A stretch of 5,032 nucleotides of DNA. Origin: Gammaproteobacteria bacterium (lineage in GTDB: Bacteria; Pseudomonadota; Gammaproteobacteria; GRL18). Below are positions 1 through 5,008 of this stretch, piece by piece. Under the pieces are notes generated by a model that saw nothing but the letters and a program-made list of their open reading frames with translations, had not been told where the DNA came from and ran no database searches. Where the stretch lies: assembly GCA_013139395.1 (NCBI GenBank), contig WTAX01000230.1:1-5032 (forward strand), written 5' to 3'. Numbering within the stretch: position 1 is the stretch's first letter; each line of letters begins with the position of its first letter. Position numbers and translations under genes: made by a program.

Positions 1-1954
1 ATGTTGTACAACCTTTAAGCCCCTTGTCATAAGCATATTCATAAATGTCCTTGAAATCTTCATAAGGATAATCTGTAGGTACATTGGCTGTTTTGGATAT
101 CGATGAATCAATCCATTTTTGTGCCGCAGCCTGAACATCAACATGCTCTTTGGGAGAAATACTGTCAGCAGTAATAAAATAATCTGGCAGCTGCTCATCT
201 TCTTTGTCAGAATAAGGCATGGCTTTGCTGTTGACCATTTCACGATAGGCCAGCAGCTCAAATGAAAATACATCGACTTTCTCTTTGGTCTTTTTACCTT
301 CTCGAATCACATTGCGGGCGTAATGATGGGCAAAGCTGGGTTCAATGCCATTACTGGCGTTATTAGCTAAAGATAAAGAGATAGTGCCTGTGGGTGCAAT
401 AGAACTGTGATGAGTAAAGCGAGCTCCTGTTTCTGCAAGCTGCTCAACCAGTTCAGGTTCTACTTTTGCCAGCTGCTGCATATAACGGCTGTATTTAGCA
501 TGTAAAATTTTACCTGGTATCTTATCACCATCTTTAAAACCATCGTTTAGCATTTCAGGGCGTTTATGCAGCATTTCACCTGTTACAGTAAACATCTGAT
601 CCATAATCTTTGCCGGCCCTTTTTCTTTTGCCAGTTCCAGACCTGCTTTCCAGCCTTCAACGGCCATCACTTTGGTGACTTCTTCGGTAAACTCCAGTGA
701 GTTTTCATCACCATATTTCATACCCATCATGGTACAGGAAGATCCCAGTCCTAAATAACCCATGCCATGACGGCGCTTATTGTTGATTTCTTCACGCTGC
801 TGTGCCAGTGGCAGACCATTAATCTCGACCACATTGTCTAACATGCGGGTAAAGATCTGAATGGTTTTACGATAATTATCCCAGTCAAAAGAGGCTTCAC
901 TGGTAAACGGCTTATTGACAAAACGAGTCAGGTTAATCGAACCGAGTAAACAACTGCCATAAGGTGGTAACGGCTGCTCGCCGCAAGGATTGGTGGCACG
1001 AATGTTTTCACAAAACCAGTTGTTATTCATTTCATTGACTTTATCAATCAGAATAAAACCAGGCTCAGCATAATCGTAGGTAGAAGACATAATAATGTCC
1101 CATAAACGACGTGCCTGAATGGTACGGCTAATGCGACAGGCAACCTGACCATCGTTGTTAACAATGTAACCGTCTTTATTGGGTAAATCACGCCAGATAA
1201 TTTGCTCTGCATTGTTTAAATCCAGCTTATCCAGCTTGACTTCTTTTTCAGTGACAGGAAAAGAAAGCGGCCATGGCCCTTCATTTTTAACGGCTTCGAC
1301 AAACTCAGTAGTGATCAATAATGATAGATTAAACTGGCGTAAACGACCGTCTTCACGTTTGGCACGAATAAAATCAATGACATCAGGATGACCAATATCA
1401 AATGTTGCCATTTGAGCACCACGACGACCGCCGGCAGATGATACGGTGAAACACATCTTGTCATAAATATCCATAAAGGAAAGAGGACCCGAGGTATAAG
1501 CACCAGCACCGGAAACATACGCATCTTTAGGACGCAGAGTGGAGAACTCATAACCAATACCACAACCGGCCTTAAGTGTCAGACCTGCTTCATGAACCTT
1601 GCCCAGAATATCATCCATTGAATCTTTAATGGCACCTGAGACAGTACAGTTGATTGTGGATGTAGCGGGTTTGTGTGCCTGTGCACCGGCATTAGAGATA
1701 ATACGGCCGGCAGGAATAACACCCTGGCGTAAAGCCCATAAGAATTCTTTATAATAGTGATCCTGATTCTTTTTGCCTGTTTCGACATCGGCTAACGCTT
1801 TGGCAACTCGTTGGTAGGTATCATCAATGGTTAGATCAACGGCATCACCGTCTTTTGTTTTTAAGCGATACTTGATGTCCCAGATGTCCTGAGAAGCAGC
1901 CTGTAATGGTATTTCTGTAACGGTGTTGGGTATGGCGTGTAATTGAGCAGTCAT
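1..1954 (-). CDS. nrdJ: Adenosylcobalamin-dependent (class II) ribonucleotide reductase, 3' end cut by the window
   Basis: This enzyme reduces ribonucleotides to deoxyribonucleotides in the cytoplasm. It uses adenosylcobalamin to form a thiyl radical and needs neither oxygen nor a separate radical subunit. Translation from the ATG at 1954-1952 runs open for 651 codons to the window edge, beginning MTAQLHAIPNTV. Visible landmarks are Cys103 (INCTVSG), expected to be one half of the active-site redox pair; the loop TNPCGEQ with Asn322, Cys324 (thiyl radical site) and Glu326; Cys335 in YGSCLLG, the other redox cysteine; and the APTGTIS phosphate-binding segment at about 520-526, followed by NGIEPSF. 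The 11-residue spacing from Cys324 to Cys335 equals that of the characterised Thermotoga enzyme. The last residues visible are KGCTT. The C-terminal cysteine tail that re-reduces the active site lies outside the window, so completeness cannot be judged. A GGGGAG ribosome binding site supports the start. The family call is very secure; the substrate level (diphosphate or triphosphate) is not decided by what is seen. Confidence 0.96.
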   Translation of the reverse strand, partial: MTAQLHAIPNTVTEIPLQAASQDIWDIKYRLKTKDGDAVDLTIDDTYQRVAKALADVETGKKNQDHYYKEFLWALRQGVIPAGRIISNAGAQAHKPATSTINCTVSGAIKDSMDDILGKVHEAGLTLKAGCGIGYEFSTLRPKDAYVSGAGAYTSGPLSFMDIYDKMCFTVSSAGGRRGAQMATFDIGHPDVIDFIRAKREDGRLRQFNLSLLITTEFVEAVKNEGPWPLSFPVTEKEVKLDKLDLNNAEQIIWRDLPNKDGYIVNNDGQVACRISRTIQARRLWDIIMSSTYDYAEPGFILIDKVNEMNNNWFCENIRATNPCGEQPLPPYGSCLLGSINLTRFVNKPFTSEASFDWDNYRKTIQIFTRMLDNVVEINGLPLAQQREEINNKRRHGMGYLGLGSSCTMMGMKYGDENSLEFTEEVTKVMAVEGWKAGLELAKEKGPAKIMDQMFTVTGEMLHKRPEMLNDGFKDGDKIPGKILHAKYSRYMQQLAKVEPELVEQLAETGARFTHHSSIAPTGTISLSLANNASNGIEPSFAHHYARNVIREGKKTKEKVDVFSFELLAYREMVNSKAMPYSDKEDEQLPDYFITADSISPKEHVDVQAAAQKWIDSSISKTANVPTDYPYEDFKDIYEYAYDKGLKGCTT

Positions 1955-1965
1955 TGCTGAAGGAT

Positions 1966-1971
1966 CTCCCC
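1966..1971 (-). promoter_or_regulatory. Ribosome binding site of nrdJ
   Basis: On the minus strand GGGGAG lies 11 bases before the ATG at 1954. It is strong in sequence but slightly far from the start. It is the only good Shine-Dalgarno match near the start and fixes the start codon. The same six bases can pair with a CUUCCC segment further up the leader (2064-2069), which may matter for translation control. Confidence 0.6.
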
Positions 1972-2041
1972 GGTTGTCAAAGTGACTTATAAAATAAAAA
2001 TGTTATAAATGGTCTGGCAAACTAACAAAAATACCTTTTAG

Positions 2042-2069
2042 CCTCCCTTGATGCGCAAAAACAGGGAAG
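2042..2069 (-). other. Second hairpin in the nrdJ leader, with alternative pairing to the Shine-Dalgarno
   Basis: In the RNA, CUUCCCU (2069-2063) can pair with AGGGAGG (2048-2042) over seven base pairs including one G-U, with a 14-base loop. No T-run follows, so this is not an intrinsic terminator. The CUUCCC half can instead pair with GGGGAG, the nrdJ ribosome binding site at 1971-1966, so two mutually exclusive folds are possible. Inferred from base pairing only. Confidence 0.3.
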
Positions 2070-2130
2070 ATAATGTGCCATTTTGCAAGTACTTCAATCA
2101 CTCAAATTTAAAGTGATAAGAAATAAGTAT

Positions 2131-2182
2131 CCGCTAAGTTCCTGAAAACTTTTATGTTTCAGTCATTATCAGAGTTTAGCGG
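2131..2182 (-). other. Nested stem-loop in the nrdJ leader
   Basis: In the nrdJ transcript a perfect seven-base outer stem can form (CCGCTAA at 2131-2137 with TTAGCGG at 2176-2182). It encloses a perfect six-base stem (CTGAAA at 2142-2147 with TTTCAG at 2157-2162). The outer stem overlaps the weak NrdR box. The fold does not match the conserved core of a cobalamin riboswitch or any other RNA class recognised here. Its role is unknown. Confidence 0.35.
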
Positions 2183-2193
2183 GTATCTTGTGT
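2178..2193 (-). promoter_or_regulatory. NrdR box 2 (degenerate partner)
   Basis: This 16-base site lies exactly 31 bases from box 1, the spacing (about three helical turns) typical of tandem NrdR boxes. One half is well kept (TATCTTGTGT on the plus strand, 2184-2193); the other half is poor, giving 10 of 16 matches overall. Tandem pairs with one weaker box are usual for NrdR. The kept half also forms a perfect 10-base inverted repeat with box 1 (2209-2218). Confidence 0.6.
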
Positions 2194-2208
2194 CTTTTTT
2201 TAACAAAA

Positions 2209-2224
2209 ACACAAGATATTGTGT
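2209..2224 (-). promoter_or_regulatory. NrdR box 1 (strong)
   Basis: The plus-strand sequence ACACAAGATATTGTGT matches the published NrdR consensus (acaCwAtATaTwGtgt) at 15 of 16 positions and is nearly palindromic. NrdR is the ATP/dATP-sensing zinc-ribbon/ATP-cone repressor of ribonucleotide reductase genes. A site of this quality in front of nrdJ is strong evidence for NrdR control of this gene. It lies 13 bases downstream of the proposed -10 box. Confidence 0.8.
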
Positions 2225-2236
2225 TTTGATGTGTGA

Positions 2237-2265
2237 ATCGTAGTTTTTTAAAGTGAGAAGGTCAA
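2237..2265 (-). promoter_or_regulatory. Candidate sigma-70 promoter of nrdJ
   Basis: Reading leftward, TTGACC (2265-2260) is followed after 17 bases by TACGAT (2242-2237). The -35 box matches consensus at five of six positions and the -10 box at four of six, with ideal spacing. Just upstream (about 2274-2297) lie A- and T-tracts that could act as an UP element. Transcription would begin near 2230, immediately before the first NrdR box, leaving a leader of about 275 bases. The NrdR boxes would therefore overlap or follow the start site, a suitable place for repression. Inferred from sequence only. Confidence 0.45.
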
Positions 2266-2412
2266 GTACTTTTGCGATAAAAAAAACACTTTTTTATGAC
2301 AAAAAACATGGACATTTGTAAAAGTCAGGCAGGGCAAGGGGTGTAGAAAATTTAGAATATTAGTACATTAAGAAGTCTTTAATGAGAAAATGGCAATTAG
2401 TGACATTTTTAA

Positions 2413-2439
2413 GCAAAATAGAAAAATATATTATTTTGC
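2413..2439 (-). terminator. Weak hairpin at the end of xseA, possible terminator
   Basis: A perfect eight-base stem (GCAAAATA at 2413-2420, TATTTTGC at 2432-2439) with an 11-base loop spans the last codons and the stop of xseA. It is AT-rich and the following T-tract is poor (TTAAAAAT on the minus strand), so efficient termination is doubtful. It could instead protect the 3' end of the message. Confidence 0.3.
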
Positions 2440-3801
2440 CTGGTTTTTATTAACGGTCATTAATGCCTGATCATGTGCAAAGTGAACAGTGACTTGCTGG
2501 CCTGCTGTTAATTGTGTTGCTGATTTAATCAGTTCACCTTGCTCATCTTTGACCAGACTATAGCCCCGGCCTAAAGTAGCCAGTGGACTAAAGGCATCCA
2601 TTTCACGTGCCAGAGAACCGATTTTTTGCTGAACGTGTTCAAAATAAGGAGACAGACTGTGTTTAAGACGTTGTTGCAAATAGTCTAAACGAATTTGCTG
2701 CCGGGTTAATTGATGCAAAGGAGAATGCTGCTGCAAACGGGCTTCAAGGGTAAGAATTTGCTCCTGACGTAATTGTAAGCGAAAGTTCAGGCGTTGCTCC
2801 ATGCGCGTGGTCAGCTCATCAATGCGTTGTGCGACCTCATCCAGATAACGTCCGGGATGCTTGAGTTGTTTGTATTGCCACTGTAACTGCTGCTGCAGGG
2901 TTGATAAGTAACGCTCAATCACATTGACTAATTGCTTTTCAATTCCCCGCAGCCAATTGAGCCATTCTTCCTGATCAGGACTGGCTAATTCAGCGGCAGC
3001 AGAGGGCGTTGCTGCACGAACATCGGCGACAAAATCACAAATAGTAAAATCAACCTCATGGCCCACAGAGCTGATCACAGGAATGTGACAGTCATAGATA
3101 GCCAGTGCCAGCTGTTCATGATTAAATGCCCACAGATCTTCAATAGAGCCACCACCACGACCAATGATCAACACATCACATAAATCCTGTTCCTGTGCCT
3201 GATGGAGTGCGTGAAGCAGTTGCTCAGGTGCCTCATTACCCTGCACCTGAGCGGGATAAATGATGACCGGCAGTGCAGGGAAGCGCCGTTTAAGGACATT
3301 AAGAATATCGTGCAGAGCCGCCCCGGTGGGAGAGGTGATAATACCCACACAGTGAGGCATTACCGGCAGTGGTTTTTTATGCTCAGCAGCAAACAAGCCC
3401 TGAGTCTGTAATCTGTGTTTTAATTGCTCAAATGCCCGCTGTAAAGCCCCCACACCGGCATCTTCCATACTGTCAACAATAAGCTGAAAATCACCACGAG
3501 CCTCATACAAACTGACTCGGGCCTTGACTAAAATCTGCATGCCTTCACTGGGCACAAAATTCAAACGCTGATTACTCTGACGAAACATAGCACAGCGCAC
3601 CTGGCTCTGATCATCCTTCAAGGTAAAATACCAGTGTCCGGAGCGGGGCATGGCCAGATTAGAAATCTCACCGGAGATCCACACGGTAGGGAAATTGTAT
3701 TCCAGTACCCGTTTTACATTACGGCTGAATTCAGAAACTGAAAGAATATTTGGTTCAGTGCTGTTGTTTATTAAACTGTTGTTTTTTGAAAAAGTACTCA
3801 T
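2431..3801 (-). CDS. xseA: Exodeoxyribonuclease VII large subunit
   Basis: XseA is the catalytic subunit of exonuclease VII. It binds several copies of the small subunit XseB and degrades single-stranded DNA from both ends to short oligonucleotides in mismatch repair and DNA damage processing. The 456-residue protein has the same length as the E. coli enzyme. An OB-fold domain occupies about residues 17-115 (WISGEISN, SGHWYFTLKDD, VRCAMFR). The catalytic domain follows from about 140, with GIITSPTGAALHDI, RGGGSIEDLWAFN and SSVGHEVDFTICDFVAD. Residues Asp165, Arg215, His248 and Asp251 align, at a constant offset of ten, with the E. coli residues Asp155, Arg205, His238 and Asp241 reported as essential. 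A Gln/Leu/Arg-rich coiled coil covers about 280-400, and the tail holds the usual SPLATLGRGYS segment near 405. xseB is not in this window. The ATG at 3801-3799 gives an N-terminus about ten residues longer than in E. coli and lacks a clear Shine-Dalgarno, so the start is less certain than the identity. Confidence 0.97.
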   Translation of the reverse strand: MSTFSKNNSLINNSTEPNILSVSEFSRNVKRVLEYNFPTVWISGEISNLAMPRSGHWYFTLKDDQSQVRCAMFRQSNQRLNFVPSEGMQILVKARVSLYEARGDFQLIVDSMEDAGVGALQRAFEQLKHRLQTQGLFAAEHKKPLPVMPHCVGIITSPTGAALHDILNVLKRRFPALPVIIYPAQVQGNEAPEQLLHALHQAQEQDLCDVLIIGRGGGSIEDLWAFNHEQLALAIYDCHIPVISSVGHEVDFTICDFVADVRAATPSAAAELASPDQEEWLNWLRGIEKQLVNVIERYLSTLQQQLQWQYKQLKHPGRYLDEVAQRIDELTTRMEQRLNFRLQLRQEQILTLEARLQQHSPLHQLTRQQIRLDYLQQRLKHSLSPYFEHVQQKIGSLAREMDAFSPLATLGRGYSLVKDEQGELIKSATQLTAGQQVTVHFAHDQALMTVNKNQAK

Positions 3802-3836
3802 CGAGCCATCATACAGAAGAAATCAGTAGAATTAAA

Positions 3837-3988
3837 ATGGGGGTAGCTCTTTTACTTCGATATTCATATCTTAACCATATTAATTAGGCGAATAAATTCG
3901 CCCCTTGGGAGTATTCTATAGTGTAGAGGTGAATTTATTCGCCTAAAGTTGCCATTTACAAATGTCGAAGCAAAAGAACTACACCCAT
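3837..3988. mobile_element. MITE-like non-coding element with terminal inverted repeats
   Basis: The 28 bases at 3837-3864 and the reverse complement of 3961-3988 match at 24 positions, sharing ATGGG, GTAG, TCTTTT and CTTCGA blocks. Between these arms lies a second inverted repeat (3884-3902 with 3928-3946, 18 of 19 matching). The whole is about 152 bp, encodes no protein, and could fold end to end. This architecture is typical of a miniature inverted-repeat transposable element moved by a transposase encoded elsewhere. Flanks are AT-rich (attaaa on the left, aaatttt on the right) and no clear target-site duplication is visible. It ends 35 bases before the xseA start codon, so it sits in the xseA promoter/leader region. 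No family could be assigned. Confidence 0.6.
3884..3946. repeat. Inner inverted repeat made of two self-palindromic arms (REP-like)
   Basis: Left arm TTAGGCGAATAAATTCGCC (3884-3902) and right arm GGTGAATTTATTCGCCTAA (3928-3946) are inverted copies with one difference. Each arm is itself a palindrome around GGCGAAT/ATTCGCC, so two small hairpins or one long one can form. The spacer is 25 bases. Paired inverted palindromes of this kind resemble REP/BIME-type repeats. Here they lie inside the larger terminal repeats and are probably part of that element. Confidence 0.7.
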
Positions 3989-4015
3989 AAATTTTAAACT
4001 TAGAAATAACTGGAT

Positions 4016-4043
4016 TTGACCTAAAGTACTAATTCAATATAAA
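4016..4043 (+). promoter_or_regulatory. Candidate sigma-70 promoter for the small orphan gene
   Basis: TTGACC (4016-4021) and TATAAA (4038-4043) are separated by 16 bases; each matches consensus at five of six positions. It starts 27 bases beyond the MITE-like element and is the best rightward promoter match before the 68-residue gene. The start point would be near 4050. The AT-rich context raises the chance of a fortuitous match. Confidence 0.4.
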
Positions 4044-4090
4044 ATATTTTCACCCTCTTAAATTCTATAAAGCAGAAATTGTAGATGTTT

Positions 4091-4120
4091 TAACATGAAG
4101 ATTTTAACATTTACATGTTA
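4091..4120 (+). repeat. Short inverted repeat in the leader
   Basis: TAACATG (4091-4097) and CATGTTA (4114-4120) are perfect seven-base inverted copies separated by 16 bases. It lies about 40 bases after the proposed transcription start and has no T-run behind it, so it is not an intrinsic terminator. It could be an operator or a weak RNA hairpin, or chance in AT-rich DNA. Confidence 0.3.
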
Positions 4121-4185
4121 GCTCAACTCCCATATATGGCTTTTAGTTATAAACTTAAAAAGTCATCCGATTGGCGAAAATAACC

Positions 4186-4287
4186 ATGGGCAACCACTCG
4201 GCTAGCAGTTACAATAAAACACGAGATAAACTAACAATTAAAGCACAGTTGCCAGCAATACTACTGATTTTTTCTACTACAATCTAA
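4186..4287 (+). CDS. Possible 33-residue upstream reading frame
   Basis: An ATG at 4186 opens 33 codons (MGNHSASSYNKTRD at the start, hydrophobic LPAILLIFSTTI at the end) and stops at 4285-4287. The stop overlaps the AAAGG ribosome binding site of the next gene, and the gap to that gene's ATG is ten bases. This arrangement would suit translational coupling or a leader peptide. Against it, no Shine-Dalgarno precedes the ATG, no family is recognised, and a frame of this length can arise by chance. Treat as tentative. Confidence 0.2.
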   Translation: MGNHSASSYNKTRDKLTIKAQLPAILLIFSTTI

Positions 4288-4290
4288 AGG
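4286..4290 (+). promoter_or_regulatory. Ribosome binding site of the 68-residue gene
   Basis: AAAGG lies seven bases before the ATG at 4298, an ideal distance. It favours that ATG over the in-frame ATG two codons later at 4304, which would be 13 bases away. Confidence 0.55.
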
Positions 4291-4297
4291 TTCTCTC

Positions 4298-4504
4298 ATG
4301 AATATGAATACATACACTGAATTTGATTTAGTGGGAGCCGTGAAGAAAGCGACTAAGAAACACTACTACATTTATCTTGAGCTTGATGATAATGAATGCA
4401 TCCAGTTTTGCATAAATAAAGATGAAACAGACGAGTTCTACTGCTTCAATAATTTATTTGGAGTGTTCGATTATCTGGAAAAACAGCCAGACCTAGAAGA
4501 TTGA
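4298..4504 (+). CDS. Small acidic hypothetical protein, 68 residues
   Basis: Not recognised as any family. The protein starts MNMNTYTEFDLVGAVKK and ends EKQPDLED. It has 15 Asp/Glu against six Lys and no Arg, giving a net charge of about -9. It is also rich in aromatics (six Phe, six Tyr) and has three cysteines (34, 38 and 49). There is no signal peptide or membrane segment. The pattern suggests a small cytoplasmic fold: strand-like stretches at about 22-29, 34-39 and 46-50, then an amphipathic helix at about 51-62. A well-placed AAAGG ribosome binding site and a good promoter match upstream support a real gene. It stands alone: a MITE-like element lies some 300 bases upstream and the cold-shock gene downstream has its own promoter candidate. 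Acidic small proteins can be DNA mimics or regulators, but nothing here shows that. Function unknown. Confidence 0.6.
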   Translation: MNMNTYTEFDLVGAVKKATKKHYYIYLELDDNECIQFCINKDETDEFYCFNNLFGVFDYLEKQPDLED

Positions 4505-4661
4505 ATAATGAATGAATCAAAAAAGATTACAGTTTTGACCTATTCTTGCTATTGATGCCAATTGAGAATCAACCTTAATTATCCTGATGGCGACAATTCA
4601 AAATCTTATAACACCTTAAACTTGATAAAGCTGTTTTTCTTATAAATATCATGAAAACCCT

Positions 4662-4675
4662 ACATTAATTAATGT
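4662..4675. repeat. Perfect 14-bp palindrome upstream of the cold-shock gene
   Basis: ACATTAATTAATGT is fully self-complementary and overlaps the -35 region of the proposed cold-shock promoter. Its position fits an operator for a dimeric regulator, though an all-A/T core also makes chance occurrence plausible. No regulator is assigned. Confidence 0.35.
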
Positions 4676-4692
4676 CATAACTCTGCTACAAT
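4665..4692 (+). promoter_or_regulatory. Candidate extended -10 promoter of the cold-shock gene
   Basis: TGCTACAAT (4684-4692) is an extended -10 element (TGN followed by a five-of-six -10 box). The -35 position 16 bases upstream reads TTAATT, which is poor, as is common with extended -10 promoters. Transcription would begin near 4699, giving a leader of about 100 bases, in line with the long leaders of cspA-type genes. The ATG at 4691 lies inside the -10 box, so it could not be the translation start of this transcript. Confidence 0.45.
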
Positions 4693-4698
4693 GACTTT

Positions 4699-4801
4699 TA
4701 CCGATTTGTTATGTGTATTTGTCGAAACCTATCACTTTATGTTCGAACCGGTGAATTCGAAGATAAAATTAATATCATTCACCAATAATATGAGTAAAAA
4801 A
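4699..4801 (+). other. Putative 5' leader of the cold-shock gene
   Basis: About 100 bases, AT-rich, between the proposed transcription start and the start codon. TTCGAA occurs at 4742-4747 and 4756-4761 and can form a six-base stem with an eight-base loop. The E. coli cold-box sequence was not found. Long leaders with temperature-dependent folding are a known way to control cspA-type genes; that this one works so is inference. Confidence 0.35.
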
Positions 4802-5008
4802 ATGAGTAAAGGTACAGTAAAATGGTTTAATGCCGATAAAGGCTTCGGTTTTATTACTCCGGAAGATGGCAGCAAAGATTTGTTTGTTCATCATTCAGAA
4901 ATCCAAAGTGGCGGTGCCTTTGCAACACTAAATGAGGGTCAAGCAGTGGAGTTCGAAGTTGGCCAAGGTCAAAAAGGCCCTTGTGCAAATAAAGTTGTTT
5001 CTCTTTAA
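4802..5008 (+). CDS. CspA-family cold-shock protein
   Basis: Cold-shock domain proteins are small five-stranded beta barrels that bind single-stranded RNA and DNA and act as RNA chaperones in the cytoplasm. From the chosen ATG the protein has 68 residues, beginning [23 protein letters not shown]1 is KGFGFI (13-18) and RNP2 is LFVHH (27-31), with the nucleic-acid-stacking aromatics Trp8, Phe15, Phe17 and Phe28 and His30 in place. His31 replaces the phenylalanine found here in E. coli CspA. The end, [12 protein letters not shown], fits the family. The frame is open back to an ATG at 4691, but that would add 37 residues foreign to the family and coincides with a promoter element. An ATG at 4790 would give 72 residues (MSKKMSKG...), also acceptable. 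Neither near start has a good Shine-Dalgarno. The family is certain; which csp paralogue it is cannot be said. Confidence 0.93.
   Translation: MSKGTVKWFNADKGFGFITPEDGSKDLFVHHSEIQSGGAFATLNEGQAVEFEVGQGQKGPCANKVVSL

Larger units (their letters stand above)
1955..2430. other. Gene-free interval between xseA and nrdJ (nrdJ control region)
   Basis: This 476-base AT-rich gap has no convincing gene on either strand. The half nearer nrdJ holds a promoter, two NrdR boxes and a leader of roughly 275 bases with two predicted hairpins, all listed separately. From about 2300 to 2412 only A/T-rich sequence and a weak six-base stem (CATTAA at 2366-2371 with TTAATG at 2379-2384) are visible. That part probably separates the end of xseA from the nrdJ promoter. 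Confidence 0.7.
3989..4297. other. Gene-free AT-rich interval upstream of the 68-residue gene
   Basis: These 309 bases hold no recognised gene. Visible features are a good rightward promoter match at 4016-4043, a seven-base inverted repeat at 4091-4120, a direct repeat of TTTTAACAT (4088-4096 and 4102-4110), and a 33-codon reading frame at 4186-4287 of uncertain reality. The stretch 4165-4205 is slightly richer in GC than its surroundings. If the promoter is used, the small gene has a leader of about 245 bases. Confidence 0.6.

Noticed and set aside
1179..1788. Open frames of 69-82 codons on both strands inside nrdJ
   Set aside because: They lie in other frames of a strongly conserved coding region and have no family resemblance; they are shadows of nrdJ.
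2022..2081. A 19-codon upstream reading frame in the nrdJ leader (MAHYLPCFCASREAKRYFC)
   Set aside because: No usable Shine-Dalgarno, very short, and it spans a predicted hairpin. Nothing distinguishes it from a chance frame.
1955..2230. Cobalamin riboswitch in the nrdJ leader, suggested by the B12-dependent product and a GCCAGACC string near 2011-2018
   Set aside because: The conserved B12-box and core motifs are absent and the visible stems do not fit the known fold. Such riboswitches usually control B12-independent isozymes or B12 uptake and synthesis rather than class II reductases.
2274..2297. A/T inverted repeat (A-run and T-run around CAC) as a terminator after xseA
   Set aside because: The stem would be only A-U pairs and is unlikely to terminate transcription; its position directly upstream of the nrdJ -35 box fits an UP element better.
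3168..3411. Open frames of 60-69 codons on both strands inside xseA
   Set aside because: They overlap the catalytic domain of xseA in other frames and show no independent signals.
4231..4257. Integron attC-like look of CTAACAATTAAAGC and a nearby GTTGCC before the small orphan gene
   Set aside because: The required paired core sites (RYYYAAC and GTRRRY-type) with an intervening imperfect palindrome are not present on either side of the gene, so a gene-cassette reading is not supported.
4691..4801. N-terminal extension of the cold-shock protein by 37 residues
   Set aside because: The extension has no family counterpart, no ribosome binding site, and its first ATG lies in a promoter -10 element; it is better read as leader.
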